DNA of 64,000 nucleotides from Saprospiraceae bacterium. GTDB lineage: Bacteria; Bacteroidota; Bacteroidia; Chitinophagales; Saprospiraceae. The stretch spans positions 620,001 through 684,000 of the forward strand of contig JADKDE010000002.1 of assembly GCA_016718505.1 (NCBI GenBank), read 5' to 3'. Positions 18,532 through 27,322 of this stretch are shown in pieces. Numbering within the stretch: the stretch's first letter is position 1; each line of letters starts with the position of its first letter. Both the position numbers and the translations under genes were made by a program. The notes under the pieces are model-generated. The model did no database searches. It had not been told where the DNA came from and worked only from the letters and a program-made list of their open reading frames with translations.

Positions 18532-19734
18532 ATGCTACTAGGGAGAAACATGGATAGAGAATTAAAAGGTGACTTGGGTATCTGGGTTGTCCTTATCGTT
18601 CTATCGTTGTTCTCCCTATTGGCTGTCTATAGTTCTACAGGTTCTATAGCACACACTTCTAACGGAGGAGACGTAACATCCTACTTAATCAATCAGATAA
18701 TTTTTCTTGGATTTGGGTTCATCATCACCTATATCGTGCATTTGATGCCATATATGAAATTTGCCAAATTGGGTAGAATCCTACTAGTAATTGCTGTTAT
18801 TTTATTGATATATACCATGTTTTTTGGAGAGGTGATAAATCACGCATCTCGCTGGATTCGGATTCCGATTATAGGGCTTACCTTTCAGACATCTGAATTT
18901 GCAAAACTTGCGCTTATCATATATTTAGCAAGAGAAATTTCAGACCGACAAGACAATATCAAGAGTTTTAGAGATGCTTTTGTGCCAATTATCATCCCAA
19001 TTTTGATAGTTTGTGGATTGATCGCACCTAGTAATTTATCTACTTCATTGCTTATTTTCTTTACGGGATTGACCATGATGTTCATGGGAAGACTTTCTCT
19101 AAAATGGCTTGCAATTTTGGTCTTATTCGGGATCGTCTTGTTTGGGGTCATCATCGCACTGGGTTATTTCTTCCCAGATTATGTGAGGGTAGGGACTTGG
19201 ATCAATCGATTGAGCAATTTTAGAGGTACAGGGGTAGTCGATGATTATCAAGTTTCGAGAGCCAAGATGGCGATAGCCAATGGCGGTTGGTTCGGTCTCG
19301 GTCCTGGAAATTCCATTCAAAGAAATTTTATTCCATATCCTTATGCGGATTTTATTTTTGCCATCATATGCGAAGAATACGGCATTTTTGGGGCCTTCGC
19401 GGTACTATCCTTATTTGCTTTGTTTTTCGTTCGCTGCTTTATTTTAGTGCTTAAGAGTCCTAAAGCATTTGGAGCTATTTTGGCGATGGGATTGTGCCTG
19501 AATATTACGATTCAAGCATTGGCTAATATGGCGGTAGCCGTCAATGTAATGCCAGTAACAGGCGTGAGCTTGCCTTTGATTTCTAAGGGTGGATCTTCAC
19601 TGTTTTTTATGAGTATTTCGTTTGGAATCATATTAAGTGTCAGCAAGTTTATAGAGGATTATTCTAGCAAAGTCCCAAATCCTATAACGGATGACCAAAC
19701 CCTTAAAACCACGCAGGATGAAAGTAATCATTAG
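18532..19734 (+). CDS. ftsW: Septal glycosyltransferase FtsW (SEDS family)
   Basis: The SEDS-family polytopic protein polymerises glycan strands at the septum together with FtsI. About ten membrane segments are visible. Family motifs include LLAVYSSTG near the N-terminus, HASRWIRIPIIGLTFQTSEFAKLALI (an ATRWI/PSE-like block), GGWFGLGPGNSIQRNFIPYPYADFIFAIICEEYG and GVSLPLISKGGSSLFF. The ATG at 18532 lies directly after the TAAGAAAACTACA motif, while an ATG at 18550 (MDRELKGDLG) would be the more usual N-terminus; either is possible. The 3' end overlaps the murG start by 17 bp. Confidence 0.95.
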   Translation: MLLGRNMDRELKGDLGIWVVLIVLSLFSLLAVYSSTGSIAHTSNGGDVTSYLINQIIFLGFGFIITYIVHLMPYMKFAKLGRILLVIAVILLIYTMFFGEVINHASRWIRIPIIGLTFQTSEFAKLALIIYLAREISDRQDNIKSFRDAFVPIIIPILIVCGLIAPSNLSTSLLIFFTGLTMMFMGRLSLKWLAILVLFGIVLFGVIIALGYFFPDYVRVGTWINRLSNFRGTGVVDDYQVSRAKMAIANGGWFGLGPGNSIQRNFIPYPYADFIFAIICEEYGIFGAFAVLSLFALFFVRCFILVLKSPKAFGAILAMGLCLNITIQALANMAVAVNVMPVTGVSLPLISKGGSSLFFMSISFGIILSVSKFIEDYSSKVPNPITDDQTLKTTQDESNH

Positions 19735-20833
19735 TGGTGGTGGAACTGGCGGGCATATATACCCAGCCATAGCAATAGCCGAGGCATTAGTCGCGAGGAT
19801 TCCTGCTGTGGACATTTTGTTCGTGGGGGCTTCTGATCGCATGGAAATGGGGATAATTCCTCAATATGGATACAAAATCAAAGGGCTTTGGATTGCTGGA
19901 TTTCAGCGAAGGCTTACATTGAAAAATTTGCTTTTTCCAGTTAAACTAATTTGGAGTTGGTTCCAATCTAAGAGTATTTTGAATGAGTTCAAACCCGATG
20001 CAGTCGTCGGTGTAGGAGGTTATGCAAGCGGCCCAATGGTTAGGGCAGCTATTGATGCCAATATTCCTTCTATGATCCAGGAGCAAAATAGCTATGCTGG
20101 GATTACCAATCAGATTTTAGGGAAAAAGGTCACAAAAATCTGTGTTGCTTATCCTAATATGGATAAGTTTTTTCCAGGAAATAAAATCATAGTAACGGGA
20201 AATCCCATACGCAAGGACATTCAGAATAAAATCTTGGATGCGGTAAGCGCACATCGATCGGATGCTTGTGAATATTTTGGGTTATCACCTTATAAAATGA
20301 CCATCGTTTCGATGGGAGGGAGCTTGGGTGCAAGGGCTCTGAATGAAGCTATTTCAGATGGATATGAAACCATAAAAAACAATCCCGAAGTGCAGTGGAT
20401 TTGGCAGACTGGAAAGGTCAATTTTGACTTATACAAGGATAGCCCAACAGCTAAACTACCCAATGTTAAAATTTATCCATTTTTTGAAAAAATGGAGTAC
20501 GTATATGGCGCTTCTGACTTGATCATCAGCCGAGCTGGCGCGCTTTCAGTAGCGGAAATTTGCCTAGCGGGCAAGGCTGCTATTCTAGTGCCTTCTCCTA
20601 ATGTTGCAGAAGATCATCAGACAAAAAATGCTTTGGCTTTGGTCGAAGAACAAGCGGCCATTTTGGTCAAAGAGCAAGAAATTTCAAGCCTAATAGAAAA
20701 GGCATTATCTACAGTAAATGATAAAAATAAGCTGGAGGACCTTGCTAGAAATTCTAAGAAATTGGCAAAGCCCAATGCTGCATCAGATATAGCGGAACAA
20801 ATTATTTCACTTGTAAATTCAGACAAAAGATGA
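19718..20833 (+). CDS. murG: UDP-GlcNAc:lipid I GlcNAc transferase MurG
   Basis: MurG makes lipid II at the inner face of the cytoplasmic membrane. The start is placed at ATG 19718, MKVIISGGGTGGHIYPAIAI, where the Gly-rich loop is only a few residues in, as is normal. An upstream ATG-like start at 19691 would add MTKPLKPRR and lies inside ftsW. Further motifs are GVGGYASGPM, IQEQNSYAGITNQ, SMGGSLGARALNEA and the UDP-GlcNAc-binding SRAGALSVAEI. Length 371 residues. It overlaps ftsW upstream and murC downstream (ATGA). Confidence 0.96.
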   Translation: MKVIISGGGTGGHIYPAIAIAEALVARIPAVDILFVGASDRMEMGIIPQYGYKIKGLWIAGFQRRLTLKNLLFPVKLIWSWFQSKSILNEFKPDAVVGVGGYASGPMVRAAIDANIPSMIQEQNSYAGITNQILGKKVTKICVAYPNMDKFFPGNKIIVTGNPIRKDIQNKILDAVSAHRSDACEYFGLSPYKMTIVSMGGSLGARALNEAISDGYETIKNNPEVQWIWQTGKVNFDLYKDSPTAKLPNVKIYPFFEKMEYVYGASDLIISRAGALSVAEICLAGKAAILVPSPNVAEDHQTKNALALVEEQAAILVKEQEISSLIEKALSTVNDKNKLEDLARNSKKLAKPNAASDIAEQIISLVNSDKR

Positions 20834-22212
20834 AAATGAGTGAAGTAAATAGCGTTTATTTTATTGGGATAGGAGGCATCGGAATGTCGGCTTTGGCTCG
20901 GTTTTTTCATGCTGAAGGAAAGAAAATATCTGGATACGATAGAACAGAAACGAGCATCACAAGGGATCTAGTGGCTTTGGGCATGGCGATTACGTATGTT
21001 GATTCAGTGGACACAATTCCTTCTGACATAGACTTAGCAATTTATACTCCTGCTATTCCAAAGGATCACAAGGGCTTGAATTATTTTAGAAATAAAGGAA
21101 TTCCATTATTAAAAAGGTCACAGGTGCTGGGTTTGATCAGTGAGAATATGCGTACCATTGCAGTTGCAGGAACGCATGGCAAGACGAGTACGAGTTCTTT
21201 GGTTGCACATTTTCTCAGAGACTCTGGGGTTGATTGCACAGCTTTTCTAGGCGGATTATCAAATAATTTGGGTGGAAATTTCATTCACGGTACTTCTGAT
21301 TGGGTCGTAATTGAGGCAGATGAATTTGATCGCTCTTTCTTGACCTTAAGTCCTGAAATTGCCGTCATCACTTGTATAGATCCGGATCATTTGGACATTT
21401 ACGGAGATGAAAAAACTTTTATCGATGGCTTTATTGACTTTATCAATAAAATAAAACCCAACGGACATCTGGTTATCCACGAGGATGCTTTTCAAATTCT
21501 CGAAGACATGGGTGCTTTCAATGATTTGATTAAAAAGGATTTCACTGTGCATGTTTATGGTGAAATTAAGGCAAATATATTGATAAAAAATATCCATAAT
21601 CTAGCAGATGGGATGGGATTCGATTATGCTAATGGCCTTGAATCCACTTCTTTCGAACTGACTTATTATGGTCGTCACAATGTATTAAATGCAGTTGCTG
21701 CCATTACGGTAGCTAAAATATTGGGCATTTCTGACGAAAAATTAATACCAGCGGCTAAAAAGTTCAAAGGAATTTGGAGACGATTTGATGTGTTAATTCG
21801 CAACAAACATCATGTATATATCGATGATTATGCACATCATCCTACGGAAATCAATGCATTGATAAATTCGGTGAAATCGATGTTTCCTGGCCCAAAAGTT
21901 AGAGGAATATTCCAGCCTCATTTGTATAGCAGGACCAGAGATTTTATACAGGAATTTGCAGAATCATTGCAGTCCTTAGATGAAATCATTTTACTTGAAA
22001 TATATCCAGCGCGCGAATTGCCAATCGAAGGGATTACAAGCCAAGCAATTTTGGATTTAATTATTAACGAAAATAAAAGCTTAAAGACAAAGTCAGAAGT
22101 AATCGATTGGGTAAAAATCGTAGGGGATGGGGTCATTTTGACCATCGGAGCAGGGGACATAGATTCGCTTAGAAATCCTATTGTTGAACAGTTAAATGCG
22201 AGATTATCATGA
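20830..22212 (+). CDS. murC: UDP-N-acetylmuramate:L-alanine ligase MurC
   Basis: The 460-residue Mur ligase adds L-alanine to UDP-MurNAc, the first step of stem peptide assembly. The N-terminal fold is VYFIGIGGIGMSALARFF. The ATP loop is VAGTHGKTSTSSLVAHF, with the conserved EADEFDRSFL, ITCIDPDHLDIYG, YGRHNVLNAVAAI and YIDDYAHHPTEI motifs. It starts within the murG stop and its own stop overlaps the ftsQ start by four bases, so murG, murC and ftsQ appear translationally coupled. Two ATG codons (20830 and 20836) are possible starts. Confidence 0.97.
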   Translation: MKMSEVNSVYFIGIGGIGMSALARFFHAEGKKISGYDRTETSITRDLVALGMAITYVDSVDTIPSDIDLAIYTPAIPKDHKGLNYFRNKGIPLLKRSQVLGLISENMRTIAVAGTHGKTSTSSLVAHFLRDSGVDCTAFLGGLSNNLGGNFIHGTSDWVVIEADEFDRSFLTLSPEIAVITCIDPDHLDIYGDEKTFIDGFIDFINKIKPNGHLVIHEDAFQILEDMGAFNDLIKKDFTVHVYGEIKANILIKNIHNLADGMGFDYANGLESTSFELTYYGRHNVLNAVAAITVAKILGISDEKLIPAAKKFKGIWRRFDVLIRNKHHVYIDDYAHHPTEINALINSVKSMFPGPKVRGIFQPHLYSRTRDFIQEFAESLQSLDEIILLEIYPARELPIEGITSQAILDLIINENKSLKTKSEVIDWVKIVGDGVILTIGAGDIDSLRNPIVEQLNARLS

Positions 22213-23018
22213 AAATTAATTCAAGCAGAGTTCAAAAATTGATTTCGGTCATAGGACTATCTATCGTTTCCATGGTTGTCGTTTTTGCCGTGGGTACGAT
22301 ATGGCATTCTTCGGATAAACTGTATAAAATAACGGTAAAAACGCATGACAATGCTGAGAATGTGATCGATGTAAAAGAAATTGAAAAATTGATCAACAAA
22401 ACCATAAAAGATAGTCAATTAAAAAATACAAAGTTGAATCTAACAAAGATTGAGACGGTTGTTAATGCCCATCCTCTAGTGGAAAAAGGCGAGGTTTACT
22501 TGGATTCTAATGAAAAATTGAATATCGTAGTGACCCAAAAATATCCAAAATTAAGGGTTATTGACAACGAAGGCATTCAGTTTTTTATAGATAAAATCGG
22601 TGAAAAATGCCCTGTTGGTTCGCATCTGGTTTCCCGATGTAGGATATTGTCAGGTGCATTGCCGACTTATATGGACGGGATGGTTTTTAAGGATAGCACC
22701 ATATATCAGCAAGCTTGGGCTTTGGATGAAATGATAAGCAATAATGAATTTTTAGAAGCATTGATAGAAGAAATTCACGTAGATAGAGAGCAAAATCTTG
22801 TTCTGATCCCTAAGATGGGTGTCGAGCGAATAATTTTTGGATCGTATGATGATGATGCTGAAATTAAGTGTAAGCGATTGGTAAAATTTTATAAGTCAGT
22901 GATAGCCAGTCAAAAAGGTACGCATTGCGTGTACTTAAATTTAACGGCCAAAAATCAAGTGATTTGCGGTACAGATCTAGTGGTAAATAATGAATTAAAT
23001 AATATTTCACAACAATAA
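22209..23018 (+). CDS. ftsQ: Division protein FtsQ
   Basis: The 269-residue bitopic protein has a cytoplasmic N-terminus, one membrane segment (about 11-31, LISVIGLSIVSMVVVFAVG), then a periplasmic region with a divergent POTRA part (ETVVNAHPLVEKGEVYLDS) and a beta domain (NIVVTQKYPKLRVID). FtsQ links early and late divisome proteins. The family is poorly conserved in this phylum; position between murC and ftsA, topology and size support the call. The start overlaps the murC stop (ATGA) and ftsA begins 12 bases after its stop. Confidence 0.9.
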   Translation: MKINSSRVQKLISVIGLSIVSMVVVFAVGTIWHSSDKLYKITVKTHDNAENVIDVKEIEKLINKTIKDSQLKNTKLNLTKIETVVNAHPLVEKGEVYLDSNEKLNIVVTQKYPKLRVIDNEGIQFFIDKIGEKCPVGSHLVSRCRILSGALPTYMDGMVFKDSTIYQQAWALDEMISNNEFLEALIEEIHVDREQNLVLIPKMGVERIIFGSYDDDAEIKCKRLVKFYKSVIASQKGTHCVYLNLTAKNQVICGTDLVVNNELNNISQQ

Positions 23019-23030
23019 ACATTGATTAGT

Positions 23031-24422
23031 ATGAATACCGTAGTAAATGTAAGTCATGAAATAGTAGTAGCGGTGGACGTCGGCACGACAAAAGTATGCG
23101 CTATTGCTGGTAGAAAAAATGAATATGGCAAGGTAGAAATCCTCGCCGTAGGGAAAGTAGAATGTGATGGTGTAACGAGAGGCATGGTAACAAATATTGA
23201 GAGAACCTCAAAGGCCATAGCTGATGCTGTTGAAATCATCGAAAGAAAAATTAACAGCAGAGTCAAGCACGTCCATGTCGGTATTGCTGGTCAACACATA
23301 AAAAGCGTCAAACACAGAGGTATCCTTGTCAGAGATTCACTGATCAATGAAATAAACAAAGAGGATATCAAGAAGCTTATCAACGATATGCACAAATTGG
23401 TGCTCCCTCCAGGCGATAAGATCATTCATGTCTTACCACAGGAATATACGGTCGATAGCGAGCCAGGGATTAAGGATCCTATAGGTATGTCAGGTATGCG
23501 GTTGGAAGCTAATTTTCACATCATAACAGGTCAAGATGCAGCTTCTACGAATCTAATCAAGTGTTTTGAAAAAAGTGGAATACAAGTACACCAATTGATC
23601 ATGGAGTCTTTGGCATCTGCTAAGGCCGTCCTTACCGAAGAAGAAAAAGAAGCGGGAGTGGCTTTGATTGATATAGGTGGAGGTACTACGGATTTGACTA
23701 TTTATTATGATAGTATCGTTAGGCATACAGCGGTCGTTCCTTTTGGAGGTAATGTCGTGACTAAGGACATCAAAGAAGGTTGTACAGTCATGCCGAACCA
23801 AGCAGAAAAGCTGAAGGTTAAGTTTGGTAGCGCGTTGGCGATGGAAATCAAAGACAATAGAACCATAACCATACCCGGTATCAAAGGCAGAGAAGATAAA
23901 GCCATTTCTGAAAAAAATCTAGCATGGATTATCCAATCTAGGTTGGAAGAGATTTTGGATTATATCATCCTAGAAATCCAAAGATCGGGATACGAAAATA
24001 AATTGATAGGTGGTATTGTTATCACAGGTGGAGGCTCTTTGATCAAAGACATCGAATTGTTGTGTGAATATCATACGGGCTATCATACACGAATAGGATT
24101 GCCAATAGAACACTTAGCTCACGGTTATGCAGAGCAATATTCTAACCCCATATATGCAACTGCTGTGGGTCTATTGATCGATGGATTAGAGCACGAAGCT
24201 TACGGCGGAGTCGAACCCAAAGTACATGAACCCAATAAAGTGCCCATGGAAGTAGTAAACCAAGGTACTAGTACTACTGAAAAGTATAAAGGGGAGCAAT
24301 TGACTTTGGATGAATTGTTAGAAAAGCCGAAGAGCGAAAAAAAGCCAAATATTTTGAATGGTATTTTGCAAAGAACCAAAGAATGGTTTGAGGCGGATTC
24401 TGGAGATGCTGATTTTAAATAA
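23031..24422 (+). CDS. ftsA: Division protein FtsA
   Basis: This is an actin-fold ATPase that tethers FtsZ to the membrane. The phosphate-1 motif EIVVAVDVGTTKVCAIAG is at the N-terminus, followed by the 1C subdomain (KHVHVGIAGQHIKSV), phosphate-2 (GVALIDIGGGTTDLTIY) and the adenosine motif (GGIVITGGGSLIKDI). A C-terminal extension of about 80 residues, low in complexity, ends with an amphipathic segment (LNGILQRTKEWFEAD) that fits a membrane-targeting helix. The ATG at 23031 is preferred to a TTG at 23022. It precedes ftsZ by 46 bases. Confidence 0.96.
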   Translation: MNTVVNVSHEIVVAVDVGTTKVCAIAGRKNEYGKVEILAVGKVECDGVTRGMVTNIERTSKAIADAVEIIERKINSRVKHVHVGIAGQHIKSVKHRGILVRDSLINEINKEDIKKLINDMHKLVLPPGDKIIHVLPQEYTVDSEPGIKDPIGMSGMRLEANFHIITGQDAASTNLIKCFEKSGIQVHQLIMESLASAKAVLTEEEKEAGVALIDIGGGTTDLTIYYDSIVRHTAVVPFGGNVVTKDIKEGCTVMPNQAEKLKVKFGSALAMEIKDNRTITIPGIKGREDKAISEKNLAWIIQSRLEEILDYIILEIQRSGYENKLIGGIVITGGGSLIKDIELLCEYHTGYHTRIGLPIEHLAHGYAEQYSNPIYATAVGLLIDGLEHEAYGGVEPKVHEPNKVPMEVVNQGTSTTEKYKGEQLTLDELLEKPKSEKKPNILNGILQRTKEWFEADSGDADFK

Positions 24423-24468
24423 CTAAAACTCCAACAGAAATTATTTAAAAAATTCAAAATTAAAGGTT

Positions 24469-25914
24469 ATGAAAATTAATATACAAAATACAAAAAGACC
24501 CATAATAAAAGTCCTAGGAGTAGGGGGTGGCGGTAGCAATGCAGTGTCGTTCATGCACACTCAGGGTATTGTTGGCGTCGATTTTGCTATCTGCAATACT
24601 GATATCCAAGCTATGGAATTGAGCGAAGTTCCTGTAAAAATTCAATTGGGCCTAAATACTACCGAAGGCATGGGTGCGGGTTCTGAGCCAGAGATAGGAA
24701 GACAGGCATGCCTAGAATCCATTGAAGATATCAGAAGATATCTCGCGGAAGGAACCAAAATGCTATTCATCACTGCTGGTATGGGTGGTGGTACTGGAAC
24801 AGGTGCAGCTCCAGTTATTGCTCAGTTGGCTAGAGAATTGGACATTTTGACAGTAGGAATCGTGACTACGCCTTTCACTTTCGAAGGCGGCAAGAGGGCT
24901 AAATATGGCTTGGATGGTCTAGAAGAAATGAAAAAACACGTCGATTCTATCATCGTGGTTTCTAATGACAAATTGATAGAAATGTTCGGTTCGATGAAGT
25001 ATCGCCAAGCATTTTCACAAGCTGATAACGTCTTGGCTACAGCAGCAAAAGGAATCGCAGAGATTATCACCATACCAGGTATCGTGAATGTCGATTTTAG
25101 AGACGTTCGCACGATCATGAAGGACTCTGGAGTTGCGATCATGGGTATTGGGGTAGGAGAAGGTGAAAACCGCGCCAGACTTGCGATTGATTCAGCTTTA
25201 AACTCTCCATTGTTAGAGTCTAATAATATCAGGGGAGCTACAGATATTCTAGTAAATATCACGAGTGGTGAAGACGAAGTTTCGATGGAAGAAATCGCTA
25301 TCATCAATGACTTCATCCAAGAAGAAGCTGGTTATGGTACGAATTTGGTGATGGGGCAGTGCTTCGACGAGAGTTTAACCAATGAAGTAAAAGTAACTTT
25401 GATAGCTACGGGATTCAATAGACAAAAGCAGGCAACCGTCGCTCAAAGACCAAGCCAAAACACGGCTGTTTCAGTACCCAACATGCCTACAGAAGAGGTT
25501 AGATTGGACGAAGAGATCACGATATCTCTCGATGACGAGTACCAAGATGAATTGCGTCTCAGCGAGCGATTGAAAACCATCGAAAAGCTGAGAAGCCCTC
25601 AATCTTTTACTACACTTGACCCGCATATTAAGTCAGAATTGGTGGTGACCAATGCAGTAGGAAATCCAGAAGCACCTTTCAATCACGACAGAAGTCGCAG
25701 AGAGGAACTTAGGAATCAAAATCCAAAATTATCTTCCAATCAAGTGATTTATGATATGGAAAGAGAGCCAAGCTATAAGCGTAGAGGGATCGTTTTGGAT
25801 GATGTTACGGTACTCAAGGATGATGCTCATCAAAGTAGAATTTTCTTTTCTGAAAATGATGATCACGGAATACAAGAAATGAATCCACGGTTCAAAAGAA
25901 CTTGGGAGGATTAA
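24469..25914 (+). CDS. ftsZ: Division GTPase FtsZ
   Basis: FtsZ is a tubulin-like GTPase that forms the Z ring. The N-terminal GVGGGGSNAVSFM, the GTP signature GGGTGTGAAP, GAGSEPEIGRQA, and the T7 region NVDFRDVRTIMKDSG are all intact. After residue about 320 comes a variable linker rich in charged residues. The extreme C-terminus NPRFKRTWED does not show the usual IPAFLR-type peptide. At 481 residues it is long, mostly because of the linker, which is common in Bacteroidota. It is the last gene of the cluster; a terminator-like hairpin, itself part of a tandem repeat array, begins 74 bases later. Confidence 0.97.
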   Translation: MKINIQNTKRPIIKVLGVGGGGSNAVSFMHTQGIVGVDFAICNTDIQAMELSEVPVKIQLGLNTTEGMGAGSEPEIGRQACLESIEDIRRYLAEGTKMLFITAGMGGGTGTGAAPVIAQLARELDILTVGIVTTPFTFEGGKRAKYGLDGLEEMKKHVDSIIVVSNDKLIEMFGSMKYRQAFSQADNVLATAAKGIAEIITIPGIVNVDFRDVRTIMKDSGVAIMGIGVGEGENRARLAIDSALNSPLLESNNIRGATDILVNITSGEDEVSMEEIAIINDFIQEEAGYGTNLVMGQCFDESLTNEVKVTLIATGFNRQKQATVAQRPSQNTAVSVPNMPTEEVRLDEEITISLDDEYQDELRLSERLKTIEKLRSPQSFTTLDPHIKSELVVTNAVGNPEAPFNHDRSRREELRNQNPKLSSNQVIYDMEREPSYKRRGIVLDDVTVLKDDAHQSRIFFSENDDHGIQEMNPRFKRTWED

Positions 25915-25940
25915 TGAAATATTTTAGTATTACTAAATAA

Positions 25941-27183
25941 AGAGTCTCACATTTTTTCTTGAGTTAGGTTTATTGTTTTACGTTAGGTTGGGGCTACAGA
26001 CGCCGGTTTGAGCCCCCACTTTTTCAAAGCGAATAAAAATCCAATCTAAGCGAAAATCGTAAGCTCGAAAGTATCTTGAAAAGATGCTCCAATAAGAAAA
26101 CTACAGCCATTTGTGAAAACAATTGGTTTCAAAAAATACGGTCAAACGGACGAACAAAGGATCTCCGCAGGGCCAAAGAGTCTCACATTTTTTCTTGAGT
26201 TAGGTTTATTGTTTTACGTTAGGTTGGGGCTACAGACGCCGGTTTGAGCCCCCACTTTTTCAAAGCGAATAAAAATCCAATCTAAGCGAAAATCGTAAGC
26301 TCGAAAGTATCTTGAAAAGATGCTCCAATAAGAAAACTACAGCCATTTATGAAAACAATTGGTTTCAAAAATACGGTCAAACGGACGAACAAAGGATCTC
26401 CGCAGAGGTAAAGAGTCTCACATTTTTTTCTTGAGTTAGGTTTATTGTTTTACGTTAGGTTGGGGCTGCAGACGCCGGTTTGAGCCCCACTTTTCAAAGC
26501 GAATAAAATCCAATCTAAGCGAAAATCGTAAGCTCGAAAGTATCTTGAAAAGATGCTCCAATAAGAAAACTACAGCCATTTATGAAAGTAATTGGTTTTA
26601 AAAATAGGGTCAAAGAGACGAACGAAGGATTGTCATTGGGCCAAAGAGTCTCACATTTTTTCTTGAGTTAGGTTTATTGTTTTACGTTAGGTTGGGGCTA
26701 CAGACGCCGGTTTGAGCCCCCACTTTTTCAAAGCGAATAAAAATCCAATCTAAGCGAAAATCGTAAGCTCGAAAGTATCTTGAAAAGATGCTCCAATAAG
26801 AAAACTACAGCCATTTATGAAAGTAATTGGTTTTAAAAAATAGGGTCAAAGAGACGAACGAAGGATTGTCATTGGGCCAAAGAGTCTCACATTTTTTCTT
26901 GAGTTAGGTTTATTGTTTTACGTTAGGTTGGGGCTTCAGACGCCGGTTTGAGCTCCCACTTTTTCAAAGCGAATAAAAATCCAATCTAGGCGAAAATCGT
27001 AAGCTCGAAAGTATCTTGAAAAGATGCTCCAATAAGAAAACTACAGCCATTTATGAAAGTAATTGGTTTCAAAAATAGGGTCAAAGAGACGAACGAAGGA
27101 TTGTCATTAGCCAAAGAGTCTCACATTTTTCTTGAGTTAGGTTTATTGTTTTACGTTAGGTTGGGGCTTCAGACGCCGGTTTG
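25941..27183 (+). repeat. Tandem array of a ~235-bp non-coding unit, five full copies plus a partial
   Basis: Units begin with AGAGTCTCAC at 25941, 26177, 26412, 26645, 26881 and 27115 (partial, ending at 27183), with periods of 236, 235, 233, 236 and 234. Each full unit contains in order a T-run, GGGGCT...AGCCCC hairpin and T-run, an AAGATGCTCC block, the 13-mer TAAGAAAACTACA, and a start-like codon followed by AAA. Units 1 and 2 share one 3' variant (GGACGAACAAAGGATCTCC), units 3 to 5 another (GAGACGAACGAAGGATTG). Short frames crossing the units are broken by small indels, so the array does not look protein-coding. Too long and gap-free for CRISPR. Confidence 0.95.
25988..26024 (+). terminator. 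Hairpin terminator after ftsZ (first of the array copies)
   Basis: GGGGCT (25990-25995) pairs with AGCCCC (26011-26016) across a 15-base loop, followed by CAC and five T. It is the first such structure after ftsZ and probably ends the dcw transcript. The same structure recurs in each of the next four units; the partial sixth lacks its right arm. Confidence 0.65.
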
Positions 27184-27281
27184 TACTAAAATGGTTTTTT
27201 TTTATTCTGTTTTTCGCCCCTAGAATTTTTTTTTCTATGCTATGTTTAATAATTTATGAGATAATTTTAAATCCTTCTCAA

Positions 27282-27289
27282 TATATTTG
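27282..27289 (+). promoter_or_regulatory. Candidate -7 box for the phoX-like gene
   Basis: TATATTTG matches TAnnTTTG exactly, 33 bases before the preferred GTG start at 27323. No clear -33 box was found. Confidence 0.4.
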
Positions 27290-27322
27290 ATTAATTTTAT
27301 TGAATCAATCAATACAATTGCA

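Noticed and set aside
26113..26248. Short frame of about 44 codons crossing from repeat unit 1 to unit 2
   Set aside because: It begins like a dehydrogenase N-terminus (KTIGFKKYG), but frame and sequence are not preserved in the other units.
25941..27183. CRISPR array
   Set aside because: The repeat unit is about 235 bp with no unique spacers between copies, and no cas genes are present.
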